From the NCBI GenBank assembly GCA_016861105.1, contig BOKS01000007.1, forward strand, positions 62,001 through 126,000: 64,000 nt of DNA, written 5' to 3'. The DNA comes from Betaproteobacteria bacterium. Lineage in GTDB: Bacteria; Pseudomonadota; Gammaproteobacteria; Burkholderiales; Casimicrobiaceae. Of this stretch, positions 1 to 8,862 are shown piece by piece (positions within the stretch are counted from its first letter, which is position 1; each line of letters begins with the position of its first letter). The position numbers were made by a program, and so were the translations under genes. The notes under the pieces are model-generated. The model worked only from the letters and a program-made list of their open reading frames with translations. It was not told where the DNA came from and ran no database searches.

Positions 1-47
1 AGCCTGCGGAGGCGCCGGGCCCGCGGGCGCGGCGTAGGATGCGAAAC

Positions 48-190
48 GGGGTCAGAGCCGTCATCTCCCATCGGGGTCAGAGCCGTCATCTTCCGCGGCG
101 TCGCGGCCGCAGGAAGGGCGATGCGGGAATGGACGGCCCCGGTACCGATCCTGCGAACTCGCCTGTCTGGAAGACGACGGCCCTGACCCC
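48..190. repeat. Cluster of three REP-like GGGGTCAGAGCC repeats
   Basis: Two direct copies of a roughly 21-bp element beginning GGGGTCAGAGCCGTCATCTT lie at 48-66 and 73-93. An inverted copy with two changes lies at 170-190. The same element recurs at 32438-32560, 44947-44967 and 45786-45883, beside a transposase remnant of the RAYT type. Head-to-tail plus inverted arrangement within 150 bp resembles a BIME. It ends 35 bp before icmF, so it may affect the icmF leader, but no promoter is recognisable. The rest of 1-225 shows nothing else. Confidence 0.75.
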
Positions 191-225
191 GATGTTGTCC
201 TGATCCCGACCTCCTCGAGGTTCCG

Positions 226-3200
226 ATGAACGACGCCAGCCGCCAGCCGCTCGTCTACAAGCCCGTGCACAAGGTCCGCTTCGTCACCGCGGCGAGCCTG
301 TTCGACGGCCACGACGCGTCGATCAACATCATGCGGCGCATCCTGCAGGCGACCGGCTGCGAAGTGATCCACCTGGGGCACAACCGCGCGGTCGACGAGA
401 TCGTCACCACCGCGATCGAGGAGGACGCGCACGGCATCGCGGTGTCGTCCTACCAGGGCGGCCACGTCGAGTTCTTCCGCTACATGATCGACCTGCTGCG
501 CGAGCGTGGCGCCGGGCACGTGAAGGTGTTCGGCGGCGGCGGCGGCGTGATCGTGCCCGCCGAGATCGAGGCGCTGCACGCCTACGGGGTCGCGCGGATC
601 TACTCGCCCGAGGACGGCCAGCGGCTCGGCCTGCAGGGGATGATCAACGAGATCGTCGCCGCGTGCGACGTCGATCTCGCGCAGGGCGTCCCCGCGACGG
701 CGGACGCCCTGACGAAGGGCGACCGGCACGCGCGCACGCGCGCGCTCGCGCGGATCATCACGGCGCTGGAGAACGGCGTCGCGCCGGCGAAGCTGCGCGA
801 CGACATCCGCGCGAGGGCGAAGGCGGCGGGCGCTCCCGTGCTCGGCATCACCGGCACCGGCGGTGCGGGGAAGAGCTCGCTCACCGACGAGCTGGTGCGG
901 CGGCTGCGGCTCGACCAGCAGGACGGGCTGCGCATCGCGATCGTGTCGATCGACCCGTCGCGGCGCAAGTCGGGGGGCGCGCTGCTAGGCGACCGCATCC
1001 GGATGAACGCGACGCGCAGCCAGAACGTGTACATGCGCTCGCTCGCGACGCGCGAGGGTGGCAGCGAGGTGAGCCCGGCGCTGCCCGATGCGATCGCGGC
1101 CTGCAAGGCGGCGGGCTTCGACCTCGTCGTCGTCGAGACGTCGGGCATCGGGCAGGGCGACGCGGCGATCGTGCCCCACGCCGACGTCTCCCTCTACGTG
1201 ATGACGCCCGAGTTCGGTGCCGCGTCGCAGCTGGAGAAGATCGACATGCTCGACTTCGCCGACTTCGTCGCGATCAACAAGTTCGACCGCAAGGGCGCGG
1301 CCGACGCGCTGCGCGACGTTCGCAAGCAGGTCCAGCGCAACCGCGAGCGCTTCCGCGACCCGCCCGAGGCCATGCCCGTGTTCGGCACCATCGCCTCGCG
1401 CTTCAACGACGACGGCGTGACGGCGCTCTACCACGCGCTCCGGGAAGCGCTCGCGGCGAAGGGCCTGGAACTCGCCGCGGGCACGCTGCCGCGCGTGGAC
1501 GTCCGTCACTCGACCGGTCAGCACGCCGTCGTGCCGCCGCAGCGCGTGCGCTACCTCGCCGACATCGCGCAGGCGGTGCGCGACTACCGGCGCTGGGCCG
1601 AGGACCAGGCGCGCGTCGCGCGCGAGCGCCAGCAGCTGGCGGCGGCGAAGGCGATGCTGGAGCGCGAGTGCGGCGCCGACGCATCGTCGCTCGATGCGCC
1701 GATCGCGGCGCGCGAGGCGAAGCTCGACGCGCGGGCGAGGAAGCTGCTGGCGATGTGGCCGCAGACGAAGGCGGCCTACGCCGGCGACGAGTACGTCGTG
1801 CGGATCCGCGACAAGGAGGTGCGCACGAGCCTCGTCCACACGTCGCTGTCCGGCACGAAGGTGCGCAAGGTCGCGCTGCCGCGCTGGGAGGACGACGGCG
1901 AGATCCTGCGCTGGCAGCTGCTCGAGAACGTGCCGGGCAGCTTCCCGTTCACCGGCGGCGTGTTCGCGTTCAAGCGCGAGCACGAGGACCCGACGCGGAT
2001 GTTCGCCGGCGAGGGCGACCCGTTCCGCACCAACCGGCGCTTCCACATGCTCGCCGACGGCATGCCGGCGCAGCGGCTGTCCACGGCGTTCGACTCGGTG
2101 ACGCTCTACGGCTTCGACCCCGACCGCCGGCCGGACATCTACGGCAAGGTCGGCAACTCGGGCGTGTCGATCGCCACGCTCGACGACATGAAGGTGCTGT
2201 ACTCGGGCTTCGACCTCACCGACCCGAAGACGTCGGTGTCGATGACGATCAACGGCCCCGCGCCGACGATCCTCGCGATGTTCATGAACACCGCCATCGA
2301 CCAGCAGCTCGACAAGTTCCGCCGCGACAACGGCCGCGAGCCCACGGAGGACGAGGCCGAGAAGATCCGCGCGTGGGCCGTCTCGACGGTGCGCGGCACC
2401 GTGCAGGCGGACATCCTGAAGGAGGACCAGGGGCAGAACACGTGCATCTTCAGCACCGAGTTCAGCCTGAAGGTGATGGGCGACGTCCAGGAGTGGTTCG
2501 TCCACCACGGCGTTCGCAACTTCTACTCGGTGTCGATCTCGGGCTACCACATCGCCGAGGCCGGCGCGAACCCGATCAGCCAGCTCGCCTTCACGCTGTC
2601 CAACGGCTTCACGTTCGTCGAGGCCTACCTCGCGCGCGGGATGCACGTCGACGACTTCGCCCCCAACCTGTCGTTCTTCTTCTCCAACGGCATGGATCCG
2701 GAGTACGCGGTGCTCGGCCGCGTGGCCCGGCGCATCTGGGCGGTGGCGATGAAGCACCGCTACGGCGCGAACGAGCGCAGCCAGAAGCTCAAGTACCACT
2801 GCCAGACGTCGGGCCGCAGCCTGCACGCGCAGGAGATCGCGTTCAACGACATCCGCACGACGCTGCAGGCGCTGATCGCCACCTACGACAACGCGAACTC
2901 GCTGCACACCAACGCCTACGACGAGGCGATCACCACGCCCACCGAGGAGAGCGTCCGGCGGGCCATGGCGATCCAGCTCATCATCAACCGGGAGTGGGGG
3001 CTCGCGAAGAACGAGAACCCCAACCAGGGCAGCTTCGTCGTCGACGAGCTGACGGACCTCGTCGAGGAGGCCGTGCTGAAGGAGTTCGAGGCGATCAGCG
3101 AGCGCGGCGGCGTGCTCGGCGCGATGGAGACCGGGTACCAGCGCGGCAGGATCCAGGAGGAGAGCCTCTACTACGAGCACCGCAAGCACGACGGCAGCCA

Positions 3201-3492
3201 CCCGATCGTCGGGGTGAACACGTTCCGCAATCCGCACGGCGACCCGATCCCCGACGCGCTCGAGCTCGCGCGCTCGACGCCGGAGGAGAAGGAGTCGCAG
3301 CTCGCGCGCCTCGCGGACTTCCACGCGCGCCACGCGGCCGAGGCTCCTGCGGCGCTGGCGCGGCTGAGGCGGACCGTCGTCGACGGCGGCAACGTGTTCG
3401 CCGAGCTGATGGACACGGTGCGCGTGTGCTCGCTCGGGCAGATCACGCACGCGCTGCTCGAGGTCGGCGGGCAGTACCGGCGCAGCATGTAG
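226..3492 (+). CDS. icmF: Fused isobutyryl-CoA mutase IcmF
   Basis: This 1088-residue protein has the three-part IcmF architecture. A cobalamin-binding domain comes first, with [12 protein letters not shown] from residue 27, in which the His is the expected cobalt ligand. A MeaB-like G domain follows, with P-loop GTGGAGKS around residues 210-217 and NKFD at 351-354. The C-terminal mutase domain runs from about residue 540, with [15 protein letters not shown] and [11 protein letters not shown]. IcmF enzymes interconvert isobutyryl-CoA and n-butyryl-CoA using adenosylcobalamin, while the G domain gates cofactor loading. Length is normal for the family. ATG at 226 is the first start giving the complete B12 domain. 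One local oddity is GDPFRTN, where I would expect a Glu before RTN; relatives such as pivalyl-CoA mutase share the fold, so substrate is not certain. The crotonyl-CoA genes at 43292-44943 could work with its product. Confidence 0.95.
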   Translation: MNDASRQPLVYKPVHKVRFVTAASLFDGHDASINIMRRILQATGCEVIHLGHNRAVDEIVTTAIEEDAHGIAVSSYQGGHVEFFRYMIDLLRERGAGHVKVFGGGGGVIVPAEIEALHAYGVARIYSPEDGQRLGLQGMINEIVAACDVDLAQGVPATADALTKGDRHARTRALARIITALENGVAPAKLRDDIRARAKAAGAPVLGITGTGGAGKSSLTDELVRRLRLDQQDGLRIAIVSIDPSRRKSGGALLGDRIRMNATRSQNVYMRSLATREGGSEVSPALPDAIAACKAAGFDLVVVETSGIGQGDAAIVPHADVSLYVMTPEFGAASQLEKIDMLDFADFVAINKFDRKGAADALRDVRKQVQRNRERFRDPPEAMPVFGTIASRFNDDGVTALYHALREALAAKGLELAAGTLPRVDVRHSTGQHAVVPPQRVRYLADIAQAVRDYRRWAEDQARVARERQQLAAAKAMLERECGADASSLDAPIAAREAKLDARARKLLAMWPQTKAAYAGDEYVVRIRDKEVRTSLVHTSLSGTKVRKVALPRWEDDGEILRWQLLENVPGSFPFTGGVFAFKREHEDPTRMFAGEGDPFRTNRRFHMLADGMPAQRLSTAFDSVTLYGFDPDRRPDIYGKVGNSGVSIATLDDMKVLYSGFDLTDPKTSVSMTINGPAPTILAMFMNTAIDQQLDKFRRDNGREPTEDEAEKIRAWAVSTVRGTVQADILKEDQGQNTCIFSTEFSLKVMGDVQEWFVHHGVRNFYSVSISGYHIAEAGANPISQLAFTLSNGFTFVEAYLARGMHVDDFAPNLSFFFSNGMDPEYAVLGRVARRIWAVAMKHRYGANERSQKLKYHCQTSGRSLHAQEIAFNDIRTTLQALIATYDNANSLHTNAYDEAITTPTEESVRRAMAIQLIINREWGLAKNENPNQGSFVVDELTDLVEEAVLKEFEAISERGGVLGAMETGYQRGRIQEESLYYEHRKHDGSHPIVGVNTFRNPHGDPIPDALELARSTPEEKESQLARLADFHARHAAEAPAALARLRRTVVDGGNVFAELMDTVRVCSLGQITHALLEVGGQYRRSM

Positions 3493-3571
3493 CGCGAGCA
3501 CCGCGTTTTCGGCGACACTTGGCGTCTCGCGGCGCGGCTCCCGTGCCGTTCCGGCCTGCAAGGAGTCATCC

Positions 3572-4528
3572 ATGTCGCAAATCGTCACGGTCTTCGGCGC
3601 CACCGGCGCGCAGGGGGGCGGCGTCGCGCGCGCCGCGCTCGCCGATCCCGCGCAGCGCTTCCGCGTGCGCGCGGTGACGCGCAAGCCCGACGCGCCCGCC
3701 GCGAAGGCGCTTCGCGACGCCGGCGCGGAAGTCGTCGCCGCCGACCTCGACGATCCCGCGAGCGTCGGGAGCGCGCTGCGGGGCGCGGACGCGGCGTTCT
3801 GCGTGACCAGCTTCTGGGAGCACTTCTCGCCCGAGCGGGAGCTCGCGCAAGCCCGGGCGATGGCCGAGGCGGCGGCCGCGGCCGGCGTGAAGCACGTCGT
3901 CTGGTCGACGCTCGAGGACACGCGGCGCTTCGTGCCGCCGGGCACCCCCGGCTGGAAGGTGCTGGGCGGCCGGTTCAACGTCCCCCACTTCGACGCGAAG
4001 GGCGAGGCGGACGCGTTCTTCGCCGAGCGCGGCGTGCCCACGACGCGGCTGCTGACGTCGTTCTACTGGGAGAACCTGATCCACTTCGGCATGCAGCCGC
4101 AGCGCGGTGCGGACGGCGTGCTGCAGTTCGTGCTGCCGATGGGCGAGGCGCGGCTGCCGGGCATCGCCGTGGAGGACATCGGCGGCTGTGCCTACGCGGT
4201 ACTCGCGCGCGGCGCCGAGTTCGCCGGCCGGGCGGTCGGCATCGCCGGCGAGCACCTGAGCGGCGGCGAGATGGCGCGGCAGCTGTCCGAGGCGCTCGGC
4301 GAGCGCGTGCGCCACGTCTCGCCGACCTTCGAGCAGTACGCCGCGTTCGGATTCCCCGGCGCGGACGACCTCGCGAACATGTTCCGCTTCAACCACGATT
4401 TCGCGCGCGAGTTCTGCGCTGCGCGCGACGTGGCAGCGACGCGCGCGCTGCATCCCCGGCTGCAGAGCTTCGCCGCGTGGCTGGCCGCGAACGCGAAGCG
4501 CATCCCGGTCGAGCCGACGAAGGGCTAG
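3572..4528 (+). CDS. NmrA-like NAD(P)-binding protein (paralogue 1)
   Basis: A 318-residue protein with an N-terminal Rossmann motif, VFGATGAQGGGVARAAL, and the atypical SDR/NmrA layout, with no obvious catalytic Tyr-Lys pair. NmrA/HSCARG-type proteins act as redox-sensing regulators or as oxidoreductases; nothing here decides between these. It has the same length as the gene at 18301 and clear similarity throughout (for example HVVWSTLEDTR versus HVVWSTAEDTR, and LHPRLQSFAAWLA versus LHPGLMSFAAWLA), so the two are paralogues. The start is ATG 3572, preceded by AAGGAG about 6 bp upstream. It follows icmF by 79 bp on the same strand and could be cotranscribed. Confidence 0.85.
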   Translation: MSQIVTVFGATGAQGGGVARAALADPAQRFRVRAVTRKPDAPAAKALRDAGAEVVAADLDDPASVGSALRGADAAFCVTSFWEHFSPERELAQARAMAEAAAAAGVKHVVWSTLEDTRRFVPPGTPGWKVLGGRFNVPHFDAKGEADAFFAERGVPTTRLLTSFYWENLIHFGMQPQRGADGVLQFVLPMGEARLPGIAVEDIGGCAYAVLARGAEFAGRAVGIAGEHLSGGEMARQLSEALGERVRHVSPTFEQYAAFGFPGADDLANMFRFNHDFAREFCAARDVAATRALHPRLQSFAAWLAANAKRIPVEPTKG

Positions 4529-4700
4529 CGCGGAAATCCCGGGTCTGGCGGAACCCTGCATGGCGGTGGCAAGGCTGCCTCGTGGCCCGCGCTGCGCCAT
4601 CCCAGCTCTGCCTCCAGCAGGAACGTCGTTGGCGAGCCTTATCGGGCGCGATCCCGATCAGGCGGCGGCCCCACCGCCTGGGGAAGGGTCCCGGTGTCGG

Positions 4701-5564
4701 TCACCGGACCACGCTCGGTCGTTCCACGTCGAGCCGCAACGCGCCGGAACCCGTCTCGAGGAAGTTCACGATGCTGTGTGCGGCCAGCAACGACGTGCGC
4801 GGGTTCGACGGCGCGCTTCGTGCCTCTACCTCGAAGGTCATCTCCCCGGCGGGACCGCCGGCCTCGATGCGATGCACGTTGCGCTCCAGCCCGGGCGCGG
4901 CCACGAGCTTCACGATCGTGCGATCGAAGCCCAGCCCGGCGAGGGCGACCGTCGCCGCGACGTTCGCGTTCTGCGGAAACTGGGTCACCGCCTCGCGAGC
5001 GCGGCCTTCGAAGAACGCGACGGAGTTCTCGAGGTTGGAAAGGTCGATGCGCTTCGCGGCCGGGGTGCCCAGCCAGGCGCGAGGCGGCTTGCGCCCGATG
5101 TAGCGCACATGGGAAAGTCCACCCGCACGCAGCGCCCCAAGGACGTCCAGAGCCCCGATCGCGCCGCTCAGTGCGTAGAGCGCGCGGCCGTGCTCCCGTG
5201 CCGCGGCCCGCAGCGAGCGGAGCAGTTCGTCATCGGCGAGCGAAGCCGTGGAAACGATCGCCAGGTCGCGGCCGCTCTGCAGTACAGCGGCGCCGTGCTC
5301 ACGAACCGCTGCACCACCGGCAGCCTCCACCACCAGCGTGATCCGACGGTCGAGATCCGCGGCGCGGGCCACTGTCTGGAATGCCGAGGTCCCTCCGTCC
5401 GGTTGCCGCACGACGATTCCGCCGATCCGTTCCGGCGCGTCGATGCCGAGAGCATCGAGCACGGCTCGTGTGATGGCACCGTGACCGATCAGGGCGACAT
5501 TGCGCTCAGCCGTGCCGTCGCTTCTTGCGCAGCCAGCGGAGCGTTGCGCCGGGTCGGGACTCAC
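4701..5564 (-). CDS. L-aspartate dehydrogenase-like protein
   Basis: This 287-residue protein looks like the aspartate dehydrogenase (NadX/DUF108) family. It has an N-terminal dinucleotide-binding stretch ALIGHGAITRAVL, the family segments SGAIGALDVL and NANVAATVALAGLGFDRTIVK, and RNVHRIEAGG with the expected catalytic His. The family oxidises L-aspartate to iminoaspartate with NAD(P), but no NAD-biosynthesis gene is near and the locus is catabolic, so a different amino acid substrate is possible. The listed GTG at 5564 adds about 22 low-complexity residues ahead of the Rossmann fold, so the true start may lie inside. It is the last of three minus-strand genes, after the GntR gene. Confidence 0.8.
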   Translation of the reverse strand: MSPDPAQRSAGCARSDGTAERNVALIGHGAITRAVLDALGIDAPERIGGIVVRQPDGGTSAFQTVARAADLDRRITLVVEAAGGAAVREHGAAVLQSGRDLAIVSTASLADDELLRSLRAAAREHGRALYALSGAIGALDVLGALRAGGLSHVRYIGRKPPRAWLGTPAAKRIDLSNLENSVAFFEGRAREAVTQFPQNANVAATVALAGLGFDRTIVKLVAAPGLERNVHRIEAGGPAGEMTFEVEARSAPSNPRTSLLAAHSIVNFLETGSGALRLDVERPSVVR

Positions 5565-5691
5565 GGAGGGTCAGCGGTGTGAGCGGTCGAATGCGGGAAT
5601 GCGTCGCGCGATCCGGCCGCCTGCGTCCCGACGGCTCCGAATCGGGCGTGGTGCGCGGTCGACGATTTCCTGGACGGCAGCCGGGCGGGCG

Positions 5692-6537
5692 TCATGTCCA
5701 GCTCCGGCTGGCCCGCGAGGCGTCCACGTGCGAGAGGTTGACGACGTAGCGATAGCGATCCGTCCGGTAGAACGACTTCGCGAGCTGGATCAGCTTGCCC
5801 TTCGGCGTGTAGTTCTCACGCACCACGGTGAGGATGGGCGCGCCCGTCCGCAGGCGAAGGTGTCGCGCCGTTTGCGCGTCGGCCAGCTCGGCGCTCATCG
5901 CCTGTCGCACTTCGCTGACCGTGACCCCGCACTTCTCCTCGACGATGTTGATGGCGAGCCGGTTGCCGACTTCCGGACGCGTGAAGTCGCTCTTGCGCAG
6001 CTTCGCGCTGATCTCCGTCGGGTAGTAGGCATTGGTGACGAGGAAGGGCACGTCGTCGAAACGCCGCACGAGTTGCACCTGCAGGCAGCGCCGATCGAAT
6101 ACGCCGGGCACGAAGTCGTCGATCCATGCCGGAGTGGCGGCGTGGATCCATCCGGCCACCGTCAGCCGCGTCTTGCTCGAGATGTTGAGCAGGGACTCCA
6201 TCGAATCGAGGCCCCAGACGCCCTTGGTCCGTTGCCAGTCGGTGACGAACGTCCCGCGGCCGGGGTAGCGGACGATCAGGTTCTGATCGAGCAGCATGCG
6301 CATGGCGGCGCGGGCGGTGATGGGGCTGACGCCGTATTCCTCGGCGAGGTCCTTCTCGCCGGGGACGCGCGCGCCGGGCGCCAGTTCGCCCGACCGGATC
6401 CGCTGCTCCAGCGCGCTGCTGATGAGGTAGTACAGCGGAACCGGCGCCCTGCCGGGAGCCGGCCGGCCCGGTAGCACGCGAGCGTTGGCGTCGTCGGGAT
6501 CGGCTTCGGACGCGGTCGCGCGGTTGCGAGGCTGCAT
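5692..6537 (-). CDS. GntR family regulator with UTRA ligand domain
   Basis: This 281-residue regulator has an N-terminal winged helix, where LYYLISSALEQRIRSGEL and GVSPITARAAMRMLLD are typical GntR segments. A UTRA effector domain of the HutC subfamily follows to the C terminus (RRFDDVPFLVTNAYYP, LRLRTGAPILTVVRENYT). HutC-type proteins usually repress catabolic genes until a pathway ligand binds. The start ATG at 6537 overlaps the aldo/keto reductase stop (TGATG), so the two are translationally coupled. The longer ORF in the track (to 7680) only reads through the reductase in another frame. Its natural targets are the palindromes at 7643-7693 and 8794-8810. Confidence 0.93.
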   Translation of the reverse strand: MQPRNRATASEADPDDANARVLPGRPAPGRAPVPLYYLISSALEQRIRSGELAPGARVPGEKDLAEEYGVSPITARAAMRMLLDQNLIVRYPGRGTFVTDWQRTKGVWGLDSMESLLNISSKTRLTVAGWIHAATPAWIDDFVPGVFDRRCLQVQLVRRFDDVPFLVTNAYYPTEISAKLRKSDFTRPEVGNRLAINIVEEKCGVTVSEVRQAMSAELADAQTARHLRLRTGAPILTVVRENYTPKGKLIQLAKSFYRTDRYRYVVNLSHVDASRASRSWT

Positions 6538-7559
6538 CACGACCCCCTGTGCGGCGTACGCGGGACGCGGCCGGTGACCGGGTACTTGGGATCGGTGTAG
6601 CCGGGCGTCGAAGGATGACCGGGCGCCACGAGGCGATCGACGAAGGCCTCGTCGTCCTCGCTGAAATCGAACGCTAGCGCGCCGGCGTAGTCGCGCCATT
6701 GGTCCAGCGTGCGCGGCCCGGCCACCGCGGCGGCCACGTAGCGGTGGTTGAGGACCCATCGAAGGGCGAACTGCCCGGCGCTGATGCCGCGCGCCTGCGC
6801 GCGCTCTCGAAAAAGCTGCGCGATGCGCAGGGACTCCTGTCGATACTCGGTGGTCATGAGCCGCTCGTCGTTCCGCGCGAGCCGGCTCTCCTCGGGGGGC
6901 TTCGCGTCGGGCAGGTACTTGCCGGTCAGGACACCGCGTGCCAAGGGGCTGTACGGAACCACGCCGATGCCGTAGTGACCGCACGCCGGGAGGTATTCCA
7001 CTTCGGGCAGCCGGTTCACGGCATTGTAGTAGGGCTGCGCGCCGACCGGCCGGTCGATCCCGGCACTGTCGCACAGCCGGACGACCTCGGCGATGCGCCA
7101 GCCACGAAAGTTGCTGATGCCGAAATGCAGGATCTTTCCCTGCGCGATCAGATCCCCGATCGCGCTCAGGCTCTCCTCGAGCGGCGTGTGCGGATCGTCG
7201 CGGTGGAGATAGTAGAGATCGATGCGGTCGGTCTGCAGTCGGCGCAGGCTGTCCTCCGCGGAGCGGACGATGCGACGCCGGCCGAGGCCGTCGTCGTTGG
7301 GCCCCGTACCCATCGGGTTGCCCACCTTCGACGCCACGATCCAGTGCTCGCGGTCGCGCTTGACGAGACGGCCGACGATGCGCTCCGCTTCGCCGCCGTT
7401 GTAGCTGTCGGCCGTGTCGATGAAGTTCACGCCGGCCTCGCGCGCCTCCTGCACGATGCGCGACGCCTCGGCCTCGACGGTTCGCGAGCCGAAGAGCATC
7501 GTGCCCAGACACAGGGGAGAGACGCGCAGTCCGCTGCGTCCCAGTCGACGGTACTCCAT
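6537..7559 (-). CDS. Aldo/keto reductase
   Basis: A 340-residue AKR-fold oxidoreductase. The catalytic tetrad is visible: Asp and Tyr in FIDTADSYNGG, Lys in IVASKVG and His in DLYYLHRDD. The cofactor segment near the C terminus (VAGPRTLDQWRDYAGAL) is also recognisable. Such enzymes reduce aldehydes or ketones with NADPH. ATG 7559 begins MEYRRLGRSGLRVSPLCLGTM, the usual AKR start; the upstream extension in the ORF track is unrelated and low complexity. It is the first gene of the minus-strand arm and is divergent from the PLP enzyme at 7726. Confidence 0.92.
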   Translation of the reverse strand: MEYRRLGRSGLRVSPLCLGTMLFGSRTVEAEASRIVQEAREAGVNFIDTADSYNGGEAERIVGRLVKRDREHWIVASKVGNPMGTGPNDDGLGRRRIVRSAEDSLRRLQTDRIDLYYLHRDDPHTPLEESLSAIGDLIAQGKILHFGISNFRGWRIAEVVRLCDSAGIDRPVGAQPYYNAVNRLPEVEYLPACGHYGIGVVPYSPLARGVLTGKYLPDAKPPEESRLARNDERLMTTEYRQESLRIAQLFRERAQARGISAGQFALRWVLNHRYVAAAVAGPRTLDQWRDYAGALAFDFSEDDEAFVDRLVAPGHPSTPGYTDPKYPVTGRVPRTPHRGS

Positions 7560-7642
7560 CCAAAGTCCTCGCTGGCATGCGGCGGCGCACGTCGCGCCTG
7601 GCCGCGAGCGCCCATCCGGCGCGCCCGATGGTACTGCCTGCG

Positions 7643-7672
7643 GCCGCCCAGCCGTCGAACCGGCTGGGCGGC
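7643..7672. promoter_or_regulatory. 12-bp perfect inverted repeat in divergent control region
   Basis: GCCGCCCAGCCG and its exact reverse complement are separated by 6 nt (tcgaac). The element lies in the 166-bp gap between the divergent reductase and PLP-enzyme genes, 9 bp before the AT palindrome. It could be an operator, or a hairpin in the leader of the leftward transcript. No U-tract follows on either strand. Confidence 0.5.
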
Positions 7673-7681
7673 ACACGCACT

Positions 7682-7693
7682 TATAATATTATA
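7682..7693. promoter_or_regulatory. AT-only palindrome TATAATATTATA, probable promoter/operator
   Basis: TATAATATTATA is a perfect 12-bp palindrome in DNA that is otherwise almost all G and C. Its TATAAT half is also a perfect -10 hexamer for the rightward gene at 7726, 33 bp before the ATG. No good -35 sits 17 bp upstream. The 9-bp core AATATTATA recurs at 8794-8802, ahead of the next gene. The adjacent GntR/UTRA protein is the obvious candidate binder. Confidence 0.55.
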
Positions 7694-7725
7694 CTTTATC
7701 CGTGCAATCGGACGCACCTCGAAGC

Positions 7726-8748
7726 ATGAACGCGTCGGCCCTCGGGAAGCTCTCGGCGTTGCCGCGCGTGCGGCTGGCCCACTTTCCTACGCCACTCGAA
7801 CCGTTGACCGGCGTGTCGCGCGTGCTGGGCGGTCCGTCGCTGTTCGTCAAGCGCGACGATTGCACGGGGCTGGCGCTCGGCGGCAGCAAGGTCCGCAAGC
7901 TCGAGTATTCGCTGGGCGGCGCCGTGGCCGCTGGTTCCGACGTCGTGCTCGTCAGCGGCTCCATCCAGTCCAATCAGGCACGCCTGGTCGCATGTGCGGC
8001 GGCCCGCCTGGGGCTGCGCTGCGTCGCATTGCTCGAGGAGCGGCTGGACGACATGCCGGGCGGCTATCGCTACTCGGGGAACGTGTTGCTGGATCGGCTC
8101 TTCGGAGCCGAGGTCAGGATCTACCCCAAGGGCACGGACCTGGATGCCGAGGTCGATCGCGCAGCCGAACAGATACGGGCCGCCGGGAGCAACGCGGCCG
8201 TCGTGCGGGGCGGCGCGCCGGAGCCCCACGGCGTGGTCGGCTACGCCGCCGGCGCGCTCGAACTCTTCCAGCAGGCGGCGGAGCGGGAGCTCCGCGTCGA
8301 CGCGGTCGTGATGGCCTCCGAGAGCGCAGGGCTCCAGGCGGGCTTTCTCGCCGGATGTCGCGCACTCGACGCTCGCACGCGCGTCCTCGGCGTCAGCGCG
8401 AAGCGCACGGCGGCGGCGATGGAAGCATCGGTGCACGCGCTCGCCGTGCGGACGACCGCCTTCCTTGGGCTCGATCACCCGGTGCCGCGGGAGGCGGTCG
8501 AAGTCGACGACCGCTTCGTGGGCTCCGGTTATGGATACCCCGCGTCGTCGACGATCGAGGCAATGGCCGTCGCGGCCCGGCACGACGGCCTCGTCCTCGA
8601 TCCGGTCTACGCCGGAAAGGCGTTCGCCGGACTGATCGCGGCGGTGCGCGAGCGCCGCTTCCGGGCCGGCGACAACGTCGTGTTCCTGCACAGCGGGGGC
8701 GCGCCGTTGCTCTTCGCCTACGCGGAACGGCTCGACGCGCTGGAGTGA
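7726..8748 (+). CDS. D-cysteine desulfhydrase/ACC deaminase family PLP enzyme
   Basis: A 340-residue fold-type II PLP enzyme. KRDDCTGLALGGSKVRKLE is the family cofactor motif, and the Lys of GGSKVRKLE is the expected Schiff-base residue. SGSIQSNQARLVACAAARLGL and FLHSGGAPLLFAY match the substrate and phosphate-binding segments. Relatives deaminate or desulfhydrate D-cysteine, 1-aminocyclopropane-1-carboxylate or other D-amino acids; residues cannot settle which. A GTG at 7702 would add eight residues, but ATG 7726 is preferred. It is the first gene of the rightward arm, directly downstream of the AT palindrome. Confidence 0.88.
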   Translation: MNASALGKLSALPRVRLAHFPTPLEPLTGVSRVLGGPSLFVKRDDCTGLALGGSKVRKLEYSLGGAVAAGSDVVLVSGSIQSNQARLVACAAARLGLRCVALLEERLDDMPGGYRYSGNVLLDRLFGAEVRIYPKGTDLDAEVDRAAEQIRAAGSNAAVVRGGAPEPHGVVGYAAGALELFQQAAERELRVDAVVMASESAGLQAGFLAGCRALDARTRVLGVSAKRTAAAMEASVHALAVRTTAFLGLDHPVPREAVEVDDRFVGSGYGYPASSTIEAMAVAARHDGLVLDPVYAGKAFAGLIAAVRERRFRAGDNVVFLHSGGAPLLFAYAERLDALE

Positions 8749-8793
8749 GGGGCGAGCGGGCGTCCGATGGCACCGGTCTCTCCCACACTCCCA

Positions 8794-8810
8794 AATATTA
8801 TATTATTATG
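8794..8810. promoter_or_regulatory. Second AT-rich island sharing AATATTATA
   Basis: AATATTATATTATTATG interrupts GC-rich DNA between two rightward genes. Its first nine bases equal the core of the palindrome at 7682-7693. It lies about 53 bp upstream of the preferred ATG at 8863 and inside the longer ORF of the track, which argues against that longer start. It is probably a second operator or internal promoter. Confidence 0.5.
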
Positions 8811-8862
8811 CGATGGCGCTCCGCACCGACGCCCGACCTTCCACCTCGTTCCCGCCTGCCGG

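Noticed and set aside
663-4041. Long ORFs 663..3677 (+) and 985..4041 (-) of about 1000 codons
   Set aside because: They overlap icmF, a complete and recognised gene, and translate to Arg/Ala/His-rich sequence without domains. High GC keeps alternative frames open.
5692-7680. 662-residue minus-strand ORF as a reductase-GntR fusion
   Set aside because: Only the C-terminal 281 residues match a family. The N-terminal part is the reductase gene read in the wrong frame, and the reductase has its own frame.
8767-8862. Longer start of the D-glutamate-cyclase-like gene
   Set aside because: The extra residues are unlike the family and would be encoded by the AT-rich control site.
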